Positions 45,358 through 52,315 of a stretch of DNA of 64,000 bases are shown here, in pieces. The notes under the pieces are model-generated. The model made no database searches. It was not told where the DNA came from and saw nothing but the letters and a program-made list of their open reading frames with translations. The stretch lies in assembly GCF_003841505.1 (NCBI RefSeq), contig NZ_REGA01000011.1, positions 62,001-126,000 on the forward strand. The letters run 5' to 3'. The stretch is from Natrarchaeobius chitinivorans. GTDB taxonomy: Archaea > Halobacteriota > Halobacteria > Halobacteriales > Natrialbaceae. Numbering within the stretch: the first letter of the stretch is position 1; each line of letters opens with the position of its first letter. The position numbers were made by a program, and so were the translations under genes.

Positions 45358-45524
45358 ATTCGTACGGACTGCTGACAGTCGTTGTCGTAACAACTGAAAC
45401 GATGTACACACCGATCGCCGATCCATTCCGCGATCGGGTGTGCAATGACGTTCAGTAGCTACTATGCCAGTACGATTGCGGTATCTGCAGTCGCTCCAGG
45501 AACGACGTACAGTAAACCGTCTCA
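45358..45524 (+). repeat. Family 1 copy H interrupted by a family 2 palindrome
   Basis: The left part starts TCGTACGGACTGCTGACAG, a decayed family 1 left arm. From about 45,387 to 45,464 the family 2 palindrome is present. The right part ends GTACAGTAAACCGTCTCA. The last three bases (45,522-45,524) are the stop codon of the UPF0201 gene. The nesting suggests that family 2 inserted into an existing family 1 element. Confidence 0.6.
45387..45464 (+). repeat. Family 2 palindrome, second copy
   Basis: Starting gtaacaactgaaacgatg, it forms a hairpin of acacaccgatcgcc with cgatcgggtgtgc. Its reverse complement matches 32,583-32,651 closely. It lies inside repeat copy H. Confidence 0.7.
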
Positions 45525-45935
45525 GCCCTCGACCGGTCGGCCGTCCTCGGTTGGCGGAGCGACGTGGTCGACGTACTCCTCGAGGCTCGGTTCCTCGACG
45601 CGAACCCGCACGCTGATCTCACCGAGTTCGTCCGGTTCGCCGACCGAGAAGTTGACGCGATCCTCGAAAGCGGCCTGTTTTTTCAACGCGAACGAGAAGA
45701 CGTTCCCCTCGCGATTCGCGAAGAACTCGCCGCGGGCCGTATCGAGGATCTCCTGGCGGTGAAGCAACTCCGAGAAGTGGTCCATCGAGTGTGCGTCGGC
45801 CCTGATCTCGCCGAAACTCTCCTCGAGATCGGCGTTCGGGAAGACGTTGACGATCGCGTCGGCGACGCGACTGGTTACCTCGGTGTCGTAGACCGGTGCG
45901 GTGATCTCGACGTCGACGCGGTAGACGTCGGTCAT
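45522..45935 (-). CDS. UPF0201 RNA-binding-like protein
   Basis: The 137-residue product matches the archaeal UPF0201 family, with strands VYRVDVEITAPVYDTEVTSR and FPNADLEESFGEIRADAHSM in an ribosomal-protein-L5-like fold. Function is not established. Its start overlaps the stop of the upstream UPF0200 gene by four bases, and the two families are regular neighbours in archaea. The stop codon is supplied by the family 1 terminus. Confidence 0.85.
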   Translation of the reverse strand: MTDVYRVDVEITAPVYDTEVTSRVADAIVNVFPNADLEESFGEIRADAHSMDHFSELLHRQEILDTARGEFFANREGNVFSFALKKQAAFEDRVNFSVGEPDELGEISVRVRVEEPSLEEYVDHVAPPTEDGRPVEG

Positions 45936-46579
45936 CGGTGAACCCCTCCTCCGGAATCGGTTTCGGTGGCCGCGTCGGATACGGTTTCGGTGGCTGGCTC
46001 GGACGCGTTCTCGCCGGCTGACTCGAGTGTCTCGGTTCCGCCCCGGACGATCGCTCGAATTCGCTCGTGAAACGCCTCGAGCGAGTCGGTGTTCTCGACG
46101 ACGGCGTCCGCACGATCCATCGCGTCGTCCATCCCGAAGCCGCGCTCGCGCTCGTCGCGGGCGGCCAGTCCCTCGCCGCCGTTCGCTTCGCTCGCATCCC
46201 GGCCGCGGGCGTCGATGCGCTCGGCACGCACCTCGAAGGGAGCCTCGATGCTGACGAGCGTAAACGTCTCGCCGAAGCGCTCTTCGAAAACGTCGACCTC
46301 GACATCGGAGCGGAGGCCGTCGACCAGCACCGCCTCGTGATTCTCGAGGCGATCCTCGATCATCGGTAGCGAGCGCTCGGCGATCGCGGCCGGTCCGTTC
46401 TCTTCGCGAAGCGCTTGCGCGACGGTTCCGTGATCCGACGCGGGGTCGAGCCCGCGATCGGCGGTCTCCTGGCGGACGACGTCGCCCATCGTCACCACCG
46501 GGATACCTTCCTCGCGTGCGACGGTGGCGGCTTCGCCCTTGCCGCTGCCGGGCAGCCCCACCGTTCCGATGACGTGCAT
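45932..46579 (-). CDS. UPF0200 P-loop kinase-like protein
   Basis: The 215-residue product has a P-loop GLPGSGKG at residues 8-15 and resembles nucleoside monophosphate/dephospho-CoA kinases, the archaeal UPF0200 family. The acidic tail of about 30 residues repeats ATETV-type motifs. It forms an operon with the UPF0201 gene. The substrate is unknown. Confidence 0.85.
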   Translation of the reverse strand: MHVIGTVGLPGSGKGEAATVAREEGIPVVTMGDVVRQETADRGLDPASDHGTVAQALREENGPAAIAERSLPMIEDRLENHEAVLVDGLRSDVEVDVFEERFGETFTLVSIEAPFEVRAERIDARGRDASEANGGEGLAARDERERGFGMDDAMDRADAVVENTDSLEAFHERIRAIVRGGTETLESAGENASEPATETVSDAATETDSGGGVHR

Positions 46580-46726
46580 CGACTCGAGATTACAGTGAGA
46601 ACTGCTTAAGGGCTGTGCCTCGAGTCGGCGCGGATGCCGGTCAGTCGATGCGGAAGTCCATCGAACGAATCGACGGGGTGCAAGCGGTCCCCCTTCTACT
46701 TTGGACCCACGGAGTGACAACCGCGT

Positions 46727-46867
46727 ATGCGACCTTCCACGTACGTGATCGTCGCCGCCGTCCTCCTGATCGTGATTCCGATCCCGGTCCTGCCGCCACT
46801 GGTCGGGACGATTATCGGCATCCTTGCGCTCCTCGTCGGACTCTTCCTCCGATTTCTCGGAGTGTAG
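46727..46867 (+). CDS. Forty-six-residue hydrophobic membrane protein
   Basis: The frame from ATG 46,727 to TAG 46,865-46,867 encodes MRPSTYVIVAAVLLIVIPIP followed by a second hydrophobic stretch, LLVGLFLRFLGV. Two short helices joined by a Pro-rich turn (PVLPPL) are predicted. The strongly hydrophobic content and a separate orientation from its neighbours support a real short gene. I believe similar 45-50-residue proteins occur in other haloarchaea. Confidence 0.65.
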   Translation: MRPSTYVIVAAVLLIVIPIPVLPPLVGTIIGILALLVGLFLRFLGV

Positions 46868-47141
46868 TCCTCGAGTGGAGTACTGGCCGGGGCGTCGTCG
46901 GATCGATCCGGTACGACGAGTCGGCATTCGGCGTGGTCATTTCGAGTCGATTTACCCGAATACGAATTTTTACTTCAATTCAAAATTAAATCCTATACTG
47001 GCTGGGAACAGAAGATATGAAAACTCTCTGCCCTCGAGAGCTGGTTTTCGACAGTCGTAAACGAAACCCGAAACCGCAAAACGGAAGCTAATTTTCCGCA
47101 CAAAATCGAATGTATTATTTGTGGTTCGTTTCTCGGTACTG

Positions 47142-47558
47142 ATGCCGCCCATGAAAGACAACTCGCTTACCAGGCGTCGATTCGCGACGATCGTCGGCGC
47201 AGGTACGATTGCTGCGATCGCCGGTTGTAGCGACGACGAAACCAGCGCCTCCGACGACCCCGACGAATCCGGAGACGACGGAACTGACGAACCGGACGAT
47301 AGCTCCGACGACCAATCCGATGACCCTGATGCGGACGACGAAACTGACGAACCGGACGAAGACGGCGACGATACCGACGAAGAAAGCGACGACTCGGAAG
47401 ACGAATCTGACACCGACGACGATTCGGACGAAGACACTGACGACGACACCGACGACGATTCGGACGACGACACTGACGACGATTCGGACGACGACGCCGA
47501 CGATGGGGACGAAGACACCGACGCGGACGACTCCGACGACGAATCGGACGCGAGTTAA
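47142..47558 (+). CDS. Asp-rich low-complexity Tat lipoprotein
   Basis: The product starts MPPMKDNSLTRRRFATIVGA, with a twin-arginine signal TRRRF and a lipobox IAGC, so it is likely exported and lipid-anchored. The rest, about 105 residues, is nearly all Asp, Ser, Glu and Thr with repeats such as DSDDDTDDDSDD. A TATA-like tgtattattt box at 47,111 places the transcription start near the first ATG. It may be a surface filler or ion-binding layer. Function is unknown. Confidence 0.65.
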   Translation: MPPMKDNSLTRRRFATIVGAGTIAAIAGCSDDETSASDDPDESGDDGTDEPDDSSDDQSDDPDADDETDEPDEDGDDTDEESDDSEDESDTDDDSDEDTDDDTDDDSDDDTDDDSDDDADDGDEDTDADDSDDESDAS

Positions 47559-47762
47559 CGCAGACCGCCGTCGGCTTCGACCCGGTAGATAGCCCGTCGG
47601 GCTCTCTCAGGCGGGTGTTTTTGCCCTCGAGAGTGGATCTCGTTCGAATTCAGATCTCGTTCGAGAGCCGATCGAACTGACTCGTCCGTCGATCGACGGT
47701 TTTCCCGTTCTCCCGGCCTGGATTTCAGTGACTACAACCGTGGCGGTGCCGTATCTCGTCGT

Positions 47763-48140
47763 ATGACCCAGCACTCGCTGCTCGTGCGTGGCATCTGGTT
47801 CGTACTCGTCGGCTGGTGGCTGACGCCGATCGTGGTCAACATTGCGTGGGCGCTTACCGTCACGATCGTCCTTGCACCGATCGGAATCAAACTGCTCAAT
47901 CTGGTGCCGACGGTCCTCACGCTCCAGGAATCGCGGTCGTTTACGAACCCCGAACTGGCTCGAGGCCAGCACTCGTTGCTCGTCCGGGCGGTGTATTTCG
48001 TCCTGGTCGGCTGGTGGCTGAGTTTCATCTGGGCGAATCTGGCGGCATTCCTCGCGATCACCGTGATCGGGCTTCCGATCGCCATCTGGATGGCAAACCG
48101 GTTGCCGTTCGTTACGTCACTGTATCGGTTCCACGGGTAG
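47763..48140 (+). CDS. YccF-domain membrane protein
   Basis: The 125-residue membrane protein contains two copies of the same hydrophobic unit: HSLLVRGIWFVLVGWWL at residues 4-20 and HSLLVRAVYFVLVGWWL at about 70-86, which is the YccF repeat layout. The second halves (WALTVTIVLAPIGIKL and LAAFLAITVIGLPIAI) also match each other. The family is widespread and uncharacterised. It lies just left of the tRNA gene and outside the provirus. Confidence 0.85.
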   Translation: MTQHSLLVRGIWFVLVGWWLTPIVVNIAWALTVTIVLAPIGIKLLNLVPTVLTLQESRSFTNPELARGQHSLLVRAVYFVLVGWWLSFIWANLAAFLAITVIGLPIAIWMANRLPFVTSLYRFHG

Positions 48141-48276
48141 TACCCTCCCAAGCGCCGACTGATGGGCCAAAGCCTGTTGTGCGGGTCGGTTTGACCCATC
48201 GGTCGACGGCTGGAACGGTACCAGGCGACCGGAAATCCACACTGCTTATGCCGATCGGTCGGTGATACGTACTCGA

Positions 48277-48380
48277 GGGCACGTAGCTCAGTCTGGAAAG
48301 AGCGTCGGACTTCTATCCCCGTCGCTGTTGCGGTGGGGGAAGACATCCGACGGTCGTGGGTTCAAATCCCATCGTGCCCG
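48277..48380 (+). tRNA. tRNA-Arg(UCU) with a 29-base intron, probable provirus attachment gene
   Basis: Acceptor arms GGGCACG and CGTGCCC, a D stem GCTC/GAGC, and a T arm GTGGG-TTCAAAT-CCCAT are present. The anticodon stem TCGGA/TCCGA encloses C-T-TCT-A, then an insert at 48,316-48,344, then A. Removing the insert leaves a 75-base tRNA with anticodon UCU. The insert position (37/38) is the canonical archaeal intron site. CCA is not encoded. The genes immediately to the right are viral in character, so the 3' part of this gene likely served as attachment site. Confidence 0.85.
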
Positions 48381-48558
48381 TGCGAAAACTATCGGATCAG
48401 TACCTCTACCGCAGCGTTAGCGTTGGTTGGGTCACTCGCCGAAATTCGGCCGATAGTCTTCTCGAATCCCTCCCTGAGAATCTGGATTCCGTTCAACAGT
48501 TGAACACCCCCTTTCGCAGTCTGTCGATTTTCATTGTCGGGAATTGGGGGTGGTCGGC

Positions 48559-48789
48559 GTGAGTTCCAGCCCCCTGACGTCGGCCGAGACGTCCTCCTGT
48601 CGACACTGTGGAGCCCATGTTACCAACCAGTTCGAACGGGTCTTCGGTGACGATCGCGACCGCGCCCACCGCTGTGGCAAGTGCGACAGTTACGCCCGAC
48701 TGAGCCGAGGCTCTGCCGCCGGACTCGAGGTCCCGATCCCCGATCCGGAGACCTCGAAGGGGCGTCACGGAGGTGAGCCAGATGCGTGA
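48559..48789 (+). CDS. DUF7563-like zinc-ribbon protein
   Basis: The frame starts at a GTG (VSSSPLTS). The product has two Cys pairs: CRHCGAHVTNQFERVFGDDR, then HRCGKCDSYARL. I associate the CGAHVT and VFGD pattern with the haloarchaeal DUF7563 family. Its stop overlaps the start of the next ORF. An earlier ATG at 48,544 would add five residues. It is the first gene after the attachment tRNA and belongs to the early rightward operon. Confidence 0.7.
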   Translation: MSSSPLTSAETSSCRHCGAHVTNQFERVFGDDRDRAHRCGKCDSYARLSRGSAAGLEVPIPDPETSKGRHGGEPDA

Positions 48790-48916
48790 GGCGCTGTTCG
48801 TTCCAGCGAGTCAGCTGTACGACGTCTCGAGCGGGACGTCCGTCGTCCATCCTGCTCACCAGGCGACCGACGCCGACGTTCGCCGTGCCCTCGAGAATCG
48901 AGGTGAAGGCGCGTGA
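48782..48916 (+). CDS. Forty-four-residue viral hypothetical protein
   Basis: The ATG at 48,782 overlaps the stop of the preceding gene, and the product MREALFVPASQLYDVSSGTS ends with an acidic-basic helix (DADVRRALENRGEG). The next start overlaps its stop as GTGA. The chain of overlapping starts and stops is the best evidence that it is translated. No family is recognised. Confidence 0.55.
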   Translation: MREALFVPASQLYDVSSGTSVVHPAHQATDADVRRALENRGEGA

Positions 48917-49029
48917 GCGGGGAATTCTCGAGCGGTACTGAACGGACCGAGTGTTGGAAATACGGGTACCAGCGTCTCATCTTCGAGGCCTGTCCCAAGT
49001 GCGGGGTCTATGGCGGGGGTTCGCGATGA
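48913..49029 (+). CDS. Thirty-eight-residue Cys-containing viral protein
   Basis: A GTG start overlaps the preceding stop. The product includes TECWKYGYQRLIFEACPKCG, with a CxxC pair and a third Cys, so it may be a zinc-binding knuckle. Its stop overlaps the next ATG. The sequence CPKCGVYGGG looks like a ribbon fold. No function can be assigned. Confidence 0.55.
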   Translation: MSGEFSSGTERTECWKYGYQRLIFEACPKCGVYGGGSR

Positions 49030-49145
49030 GCCGCCTTGTCGAATCCGACGAGTGTGAGCGGTGTGATGCCGCCGTTCCAGCAACGCGCCGCCTTTGCCCT
49101 GAATGTGCTCGCGAGGTGCGTCGCGCTCGAGGTGGTCCGCTGTGA
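49026..49145 (+). CDS. Thirty-nine-residue zinc-ribbon protein
   Basis: The product MSRLVESDECERCDAAVPAT continues RRLCPECAREVRRARGGPL. Two CxxC pairs spaced by twelve residues form a classical zinc ribbon, followed by a basic tail that could contact nucleic acid. The start overlaps the previous stop. The next gene starts at a GTG overlapping this stop. Confidence 0.6.
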   Translation: MSRLVESDECERCDAAVPATRRLCPECAREVRRARGGPL

Positions 49146-49657
49146 GTTCTCGTACGTCGGAACTCGAGAGTCCGAAAGCGAGCGGTGACGCGCTCGAGGC
49201 GGAGTTGATCCAGACGATCGACGCCCTGGAGTACGTCGGTGATCGGACGGCCACTTGGCACGATGCGCGAACGACCACGCTTCTCGAGCCGGCTTTGAGT
49301 CTCCCGTTCTACGGGATCGTCGTCGTCGAGGCGGACGTTCCGGTCGAAATCAAAGGGTGTCAGATAGAGACGAGCAACGGAGCCGGATCGACTCACGGCC
49401 GCTTCTACGTCAAACGCGAGGCTCACCAGCAGTTGCTCGAGGCGGCGGGAATGTACCTCTTCGTCGTCTACGTTCCGCGACCGGGGTTGCCCCAGGTGGC
49501 GCGGGCGGTTGTCCCGGCGACGATCGTCGACGAGTTGCTCTCCGATCGGTGGTACGACGTCGGCGGTTCGCGCTCGGAGAACGAAGTGGCGAAACTCGCC
49601 TGGTCGCACGTCATCGATCCGGGGACCGTCGATCCCGTCGGGGGTGGGCGGCCGTGA
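49142..49657 (+). CDS. PD-(D/E)XK nuclease-like protein
   Basis: The 171-residue product carries WHDAR, followed by PVEIKG (a D/E-x-K site on a strand), then GRFYVKREAHQQLLEAAGMY, a helix, and LFVVYVP. Its overall pattern resembles small PD-(D/E)XK nucleases such as Holliday-junction resolvase-like proteins. The gene at 53,571-53,903 on the other strand has the same motifs (WHDAR, PVEIKS, FVVYRP). Starting at a GTG, it continues the overlapping operon. Confidence 0.6.
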   Translation: MSSRTSELESPKASGDALEAELIQTIDALEYVGDRTATWHDARTTTLLEPALSLPFYGIVVVEADVPVEIKGCQIETSNGAGSTHGRFYVKREAHQQLLEAAGMYLFVVYVPRPGLPQVARAVVPATIVDELLSDRWYDVGGSRSENEVAKLAWSHVIDPGTVDPVGGGRP

Positions 49658-50163
49658 CGGTCCATACGACGTACTTCGGCGGAGTCAGCCAGTACGGCCC
49701 GGGCGAGAGCGCCGACGTCTTCGGAGTCGTTCGCTACCCGAAGGACTTCGTCGAGCGGGTGACCGACCGGAACATCCCGGCGGTCGCACCACCGAAGGAC
49801 CTGCTGAACGCTTACAAGACCGTTGAGGAAGCCGCCGAGGAAAACGGCGAGCCGAATCCCGCGGCGATCGCCTGGAACTCGGTCAGCTACGAACGTCGCT
49901 ACTTCGATCACCTCGAGGGACCGGGACAGCAAGCAGTCCTCGCCGAACTGGCCGAGCGCGCTCGAGAGCGTGATATCTGGCTGGTCTGCTGGGAAAAAGA
50001 CGCCCGCTGGTGTCACCGACGGTTACTCGCGAACGCGGTCGTCGCCCAGCTGGAAGACGTCGACGTCGTCCACCATCCCGATCCGACGACGATCGCCGTC
50101 GACGAAGATAGCGACGACGAGAGTGGCCCCACACTGGCCGACTTCGCGTCCGGAGGTGCCTGA
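49654..50163 (+). CDS. DUF488-like protein
   Basis: The 169-residue protein has the DUF488 pattern near its end, IWLVCWEKDARWCHRRLLAN, in which a Cys and a His-Arg pair lie at the putative active site. TYFGGVSQYGPG at the start suits the N-terminal strand. DUF488 proteins are uncharacterised and occur in phages and mobile elements. A GTG overlaps the preceding stop. Confidence 0.65.
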   Translation: MTVHTTYFGGVSQYGPGESADVFGVVRYPKDFVERVTDRNIPAVAPPKDLLNAYKTVEEAAEENGEPNPAAIAWNSVSYERRYFDHLEGPGQQAVLAELAERARERDIWLVCWEKDARWCHRRLLANAVVAQLEDVDVVHHPDPTTIAVDEDSDDESGPTLADFASGGA

Positions 50164-50363
50164 TGGTCGACCTGACCGCCTTCGGCCTCGAGCCGCGGGA
50201 GCCGTCGGACGTTGACAACGACGACGACCTCGAGGGCGAGTCCGACTCGGTCTGGTCGGAGTGCGTCGGCTGTTCGTACGCCGGCTACGAGGTGAAATGC
50301 CGTCGGCAGAGTGAGATCCCCCTCTGTCCGGACTGCTTCGCCGAGCGGGAAGGGTTGCAATGA
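50163..50363 (+). CDS. Zinc-ribbon protein of 66 residues
   Basis: Two Cys pairs, ECVGC and LCPDC, frame a 20-residue loop (SYAGYEVKCRRQSEIP). The N-terminal 30 residues are acidic. Its start overlaps the DUF488 stop by one base, and its own stop overlaps the start of the replication-protein candidate. Confidence 0.65.
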   Translation: MVDLTAFGLEPREPSDVDNDDDLEGESDSVWSECVGCSYAGYEVKCRRQSEIPLCPDCFAEREGLQ

Positions 50364-51979
50364 GTCAGGTCGCGACGACGCCCCACGAGATCGAAGGCCG
50401 CTGGAAGTGGCCTGACTGGGGTCGTGGTCCGTACGACGCGCTCTCGTCGATCATGCTGGGGCCGCCGTTCGAGGGATACCTCGAGGTGACCGTCGACGTC
50501 GACGGCGAGCCGTGGCTGGTGAAAGTCTCGTACAGCAAGTCCGGGTTCGCTCCCCGACTGTCCGACGGGATCAACGCCGAACGGCTCTACGAGTGGGACA
50601 TCGTGGGCCGTGGGCCGGGCGAGAAGAAGGCGTCGTACAACATTTCGCCACGGTTTCCGAACATGCGCCACTGGGAGACTGGCGAGCCGATTCAGCTTCC
50701 CTGGGAAAATCAGGTCGGCGAGGTCGACGGCATCGACGTCGAGTTCCACACCAGTAACATCGAAGCCGAGCGCGGCCTCGAGCTACTACCGGAGTTCTAC
50801 GCCGCGGCCTTCGAAGAGGCCGGCGAGCGAGTTCACCGCGAGTACTTCCGAACGGACCCGCACGAAGCGAGCCGGATGTGGGCGTACGAGCGTTACGTCC
50901 GGATCACCCGCAACTGGGCGGAAAAGCTCTCGTCGGCCGGCGTTCTCCAGAAGGTGACGCACTTTCTCTCCGACCAGGAGGGAGTCAAAGCCGAGTTGCA
51001 CATCAACAACAAGGAGGTGACGAACCACCAGAACCGGCTCATTCTCGACCCGGCATCGGCTGGCGAGTTGCTCTCCGGTCACACCTACGGCCGGAAGTTC
51101 GAAATTTACCAACTACGGGACCCGGATGCGGTGTCGAAGGATCACCCGTCGTACCATCCAAAAGTCGAGGTTCTGGTGAACAAGAAGATGAACGACGGCG
51201 AGGCATGGGCGTGGGCCGATCGTCACGAGGTCACCGAGGAGATCGACGAGATGCTCTTGAACGCGCTTCACTGGGAAGACATTCCGCTGGCTCCCGACGG
51301 AAACGGTGTCTACGTCCCTGACGATCACTTCGATGCCGTTTCTCGAGACGACCGAGTGGAACTCTACGAAGATCCGACGCCCCGCCTCGAGGCGAAGACG
51401 GACCACCTCTTGATGACGACGCTGCGAGACATGGGTGACACCGCTCGCGACGTGACCGAGACGGTCGCGACCGATGGCGGAGCGACGGTCGACGATCTCG
51501 CCGACGAGCTGGGGAAACATCCCGCGACGATCTACCGCGCGATCGAGGACCTCGACGAGATTCTCAAGCTGGATCGAGGCGACGTCTCGTTTCGCGTTCG
51601 AAAGTACCGCGAGGAATTACGTGCGCTCGTCGAGTCGGCCGAGTACGCTATCGAGAGCTTCGCCGACCGGATTCAGCACGTGATGGGACTCGCGGATCTC
51701 ATCGCCGAGTCCTCGCCGTTCCAGCAGTGGCTCGCGGAGAACGGCGCAGAGATCGATTTCGACGAGAGCGGCGACCCGAAACACGTCCGAATCGATACGA
51801 TCCTCTCGCAACTGAAGTACGGCAGTTTCGAGAACGTCCAGACGATCGCCGCCGAAGCCATAGAGAAGTGGCGGAAGTCGGGTAACGATCCGTCGGTACT
51901 CCGACGAGCGCAGATGACCTGGAAGGCTCCCGGCGGTGGAACCGAGGTCGGGTACGTGGGTTCGATCGCCGACCGCTGA
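50360..51979 (+). CDS. Candidate replication protein, DUF7845-like
   Basis: The 539-residue protein is the largest product of the early module. Its middle includes VRITRNWAEKLSSAGVLQKV. A winged helix lies near residues 375-410 (ATVDDLADELGKHPATIYRA). It does not show an obvious HUH motif, so it is unlike a classic rolling-circle Rep. In betapleolipoviruses a large early protein of this size is presumed to initiate replication. The perfect palindromes immediately downstream (52,072-52,172) support an origin function for the region. Confidence 0.6.
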   Translation: MSQVATTPHEIEGRWKWPDWGRGPYDALSSIMLGPPFEGYLEVTVDVDGEPWLVKVSYSKSGFAPRLSDGINAERLYEWDIVGRGPGEKKASYNISPRFPNMRHWETGEPIQLPWENQVGEVDGIDVEFHTSNIEAERGLELLPEFYAAAFEEAGERVHREYFRTDPHEASRMWAYERYVRITRNWAEKLSSAGVLQKVTHFLSDQEGVKAELHINNKEVTNHQNRLILDPASAGELLSGHTYGRKFEIYQLRDPDAVSKDHPSYHPKVEVLVNKKMNDGEAWAWADRHEVTEEIDEMLLNALHWEDIPLAPDGNGVYVPDDHFDAVSRDDRVELYEDPTPRLEAKTDHLLMTTLRDMGDTARDVTETVATDGGATVDDLADELGKHPATIYRAIEDLDEILKLDRGDVSFRVRKYREELRALVESAEYAIESFADRIQHVMGLADLIAESSPFQQWLAENGAEIDFDESGDPKHVRIDTILSQLKYGSFENVQTIAAEAIEKWRKSGNDPSVLRRAQMTWKAPGGGTEVGYVGSIADR

Positions 51980-52315
51980 ACCGACCTCGGTAGTGGCAAC
52001 GCTATTCCGACCCCTCTTTTCAGCAAGTTCGATTGTACTCCAGGCGTTACTGTTCAATTCTGGTTGCAGTTCTCCCCTCGAGGGGAGGGTCACCGGCGCG
52101 ATCGCGCCGGGACGCCTGCGGGGTCGTTTCGCGCTGCGCGCGAACGCCCCCTTGGCGGGTGTCCCCAAGGGGACAGAGGCAAAAAATTACACCGCCCCCG
52201 CTCCGCCTCCGCCCGCGAATCTCCAGTTGAAGCACACGAAATGATGGTTCGATAATTCTACAACAGACTCTTGCAGTAGGTAAGATTTCATATGTGGTAA
52301 CCTCAAACTTCGATT
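51980..52315. other. Non-coding region between the replication candidate and a cargo gene
   Basis: The 336 bases contain the palindrome cluster at 52,072-52,172 and then an AT-rich promoter zone ending at the next start. No coding frame is convincing here. Confidence 0.6.
52072..52172. other. Cluster of perfect palindromes, possible replication origin
   Basis: Three inverted repeats follow each other: CTCCCCTCGAGGGGAG (52,072-52,087), CCGGCGCGATCGCGCCGG (52,093-52,110) and CCCCTTGG paired with CCAAGGGG (52,148-52,155 and 52,165-52,172). A G/C-rich run separates them from an AT-rich block (aaaaaattac). Placement just after a replication-protein candidate suggests an origin or a transcription terminator. 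Confidence 0.55.

Noticed and set aside
48277-48380. Reading the tRNA as tRNA-Met or tRNA-Trp, the usual intron carriers
   Set aside because: No CAU or CCA anticodon fits the loop; the canonical 37/38 intron position gives UCU.
50360-51979. Rolling-circle HUH replication protein
   Set aside because: No His-hydrophobic-His motif with a downstream Tyr was seen, so only a general replication role is proposed.
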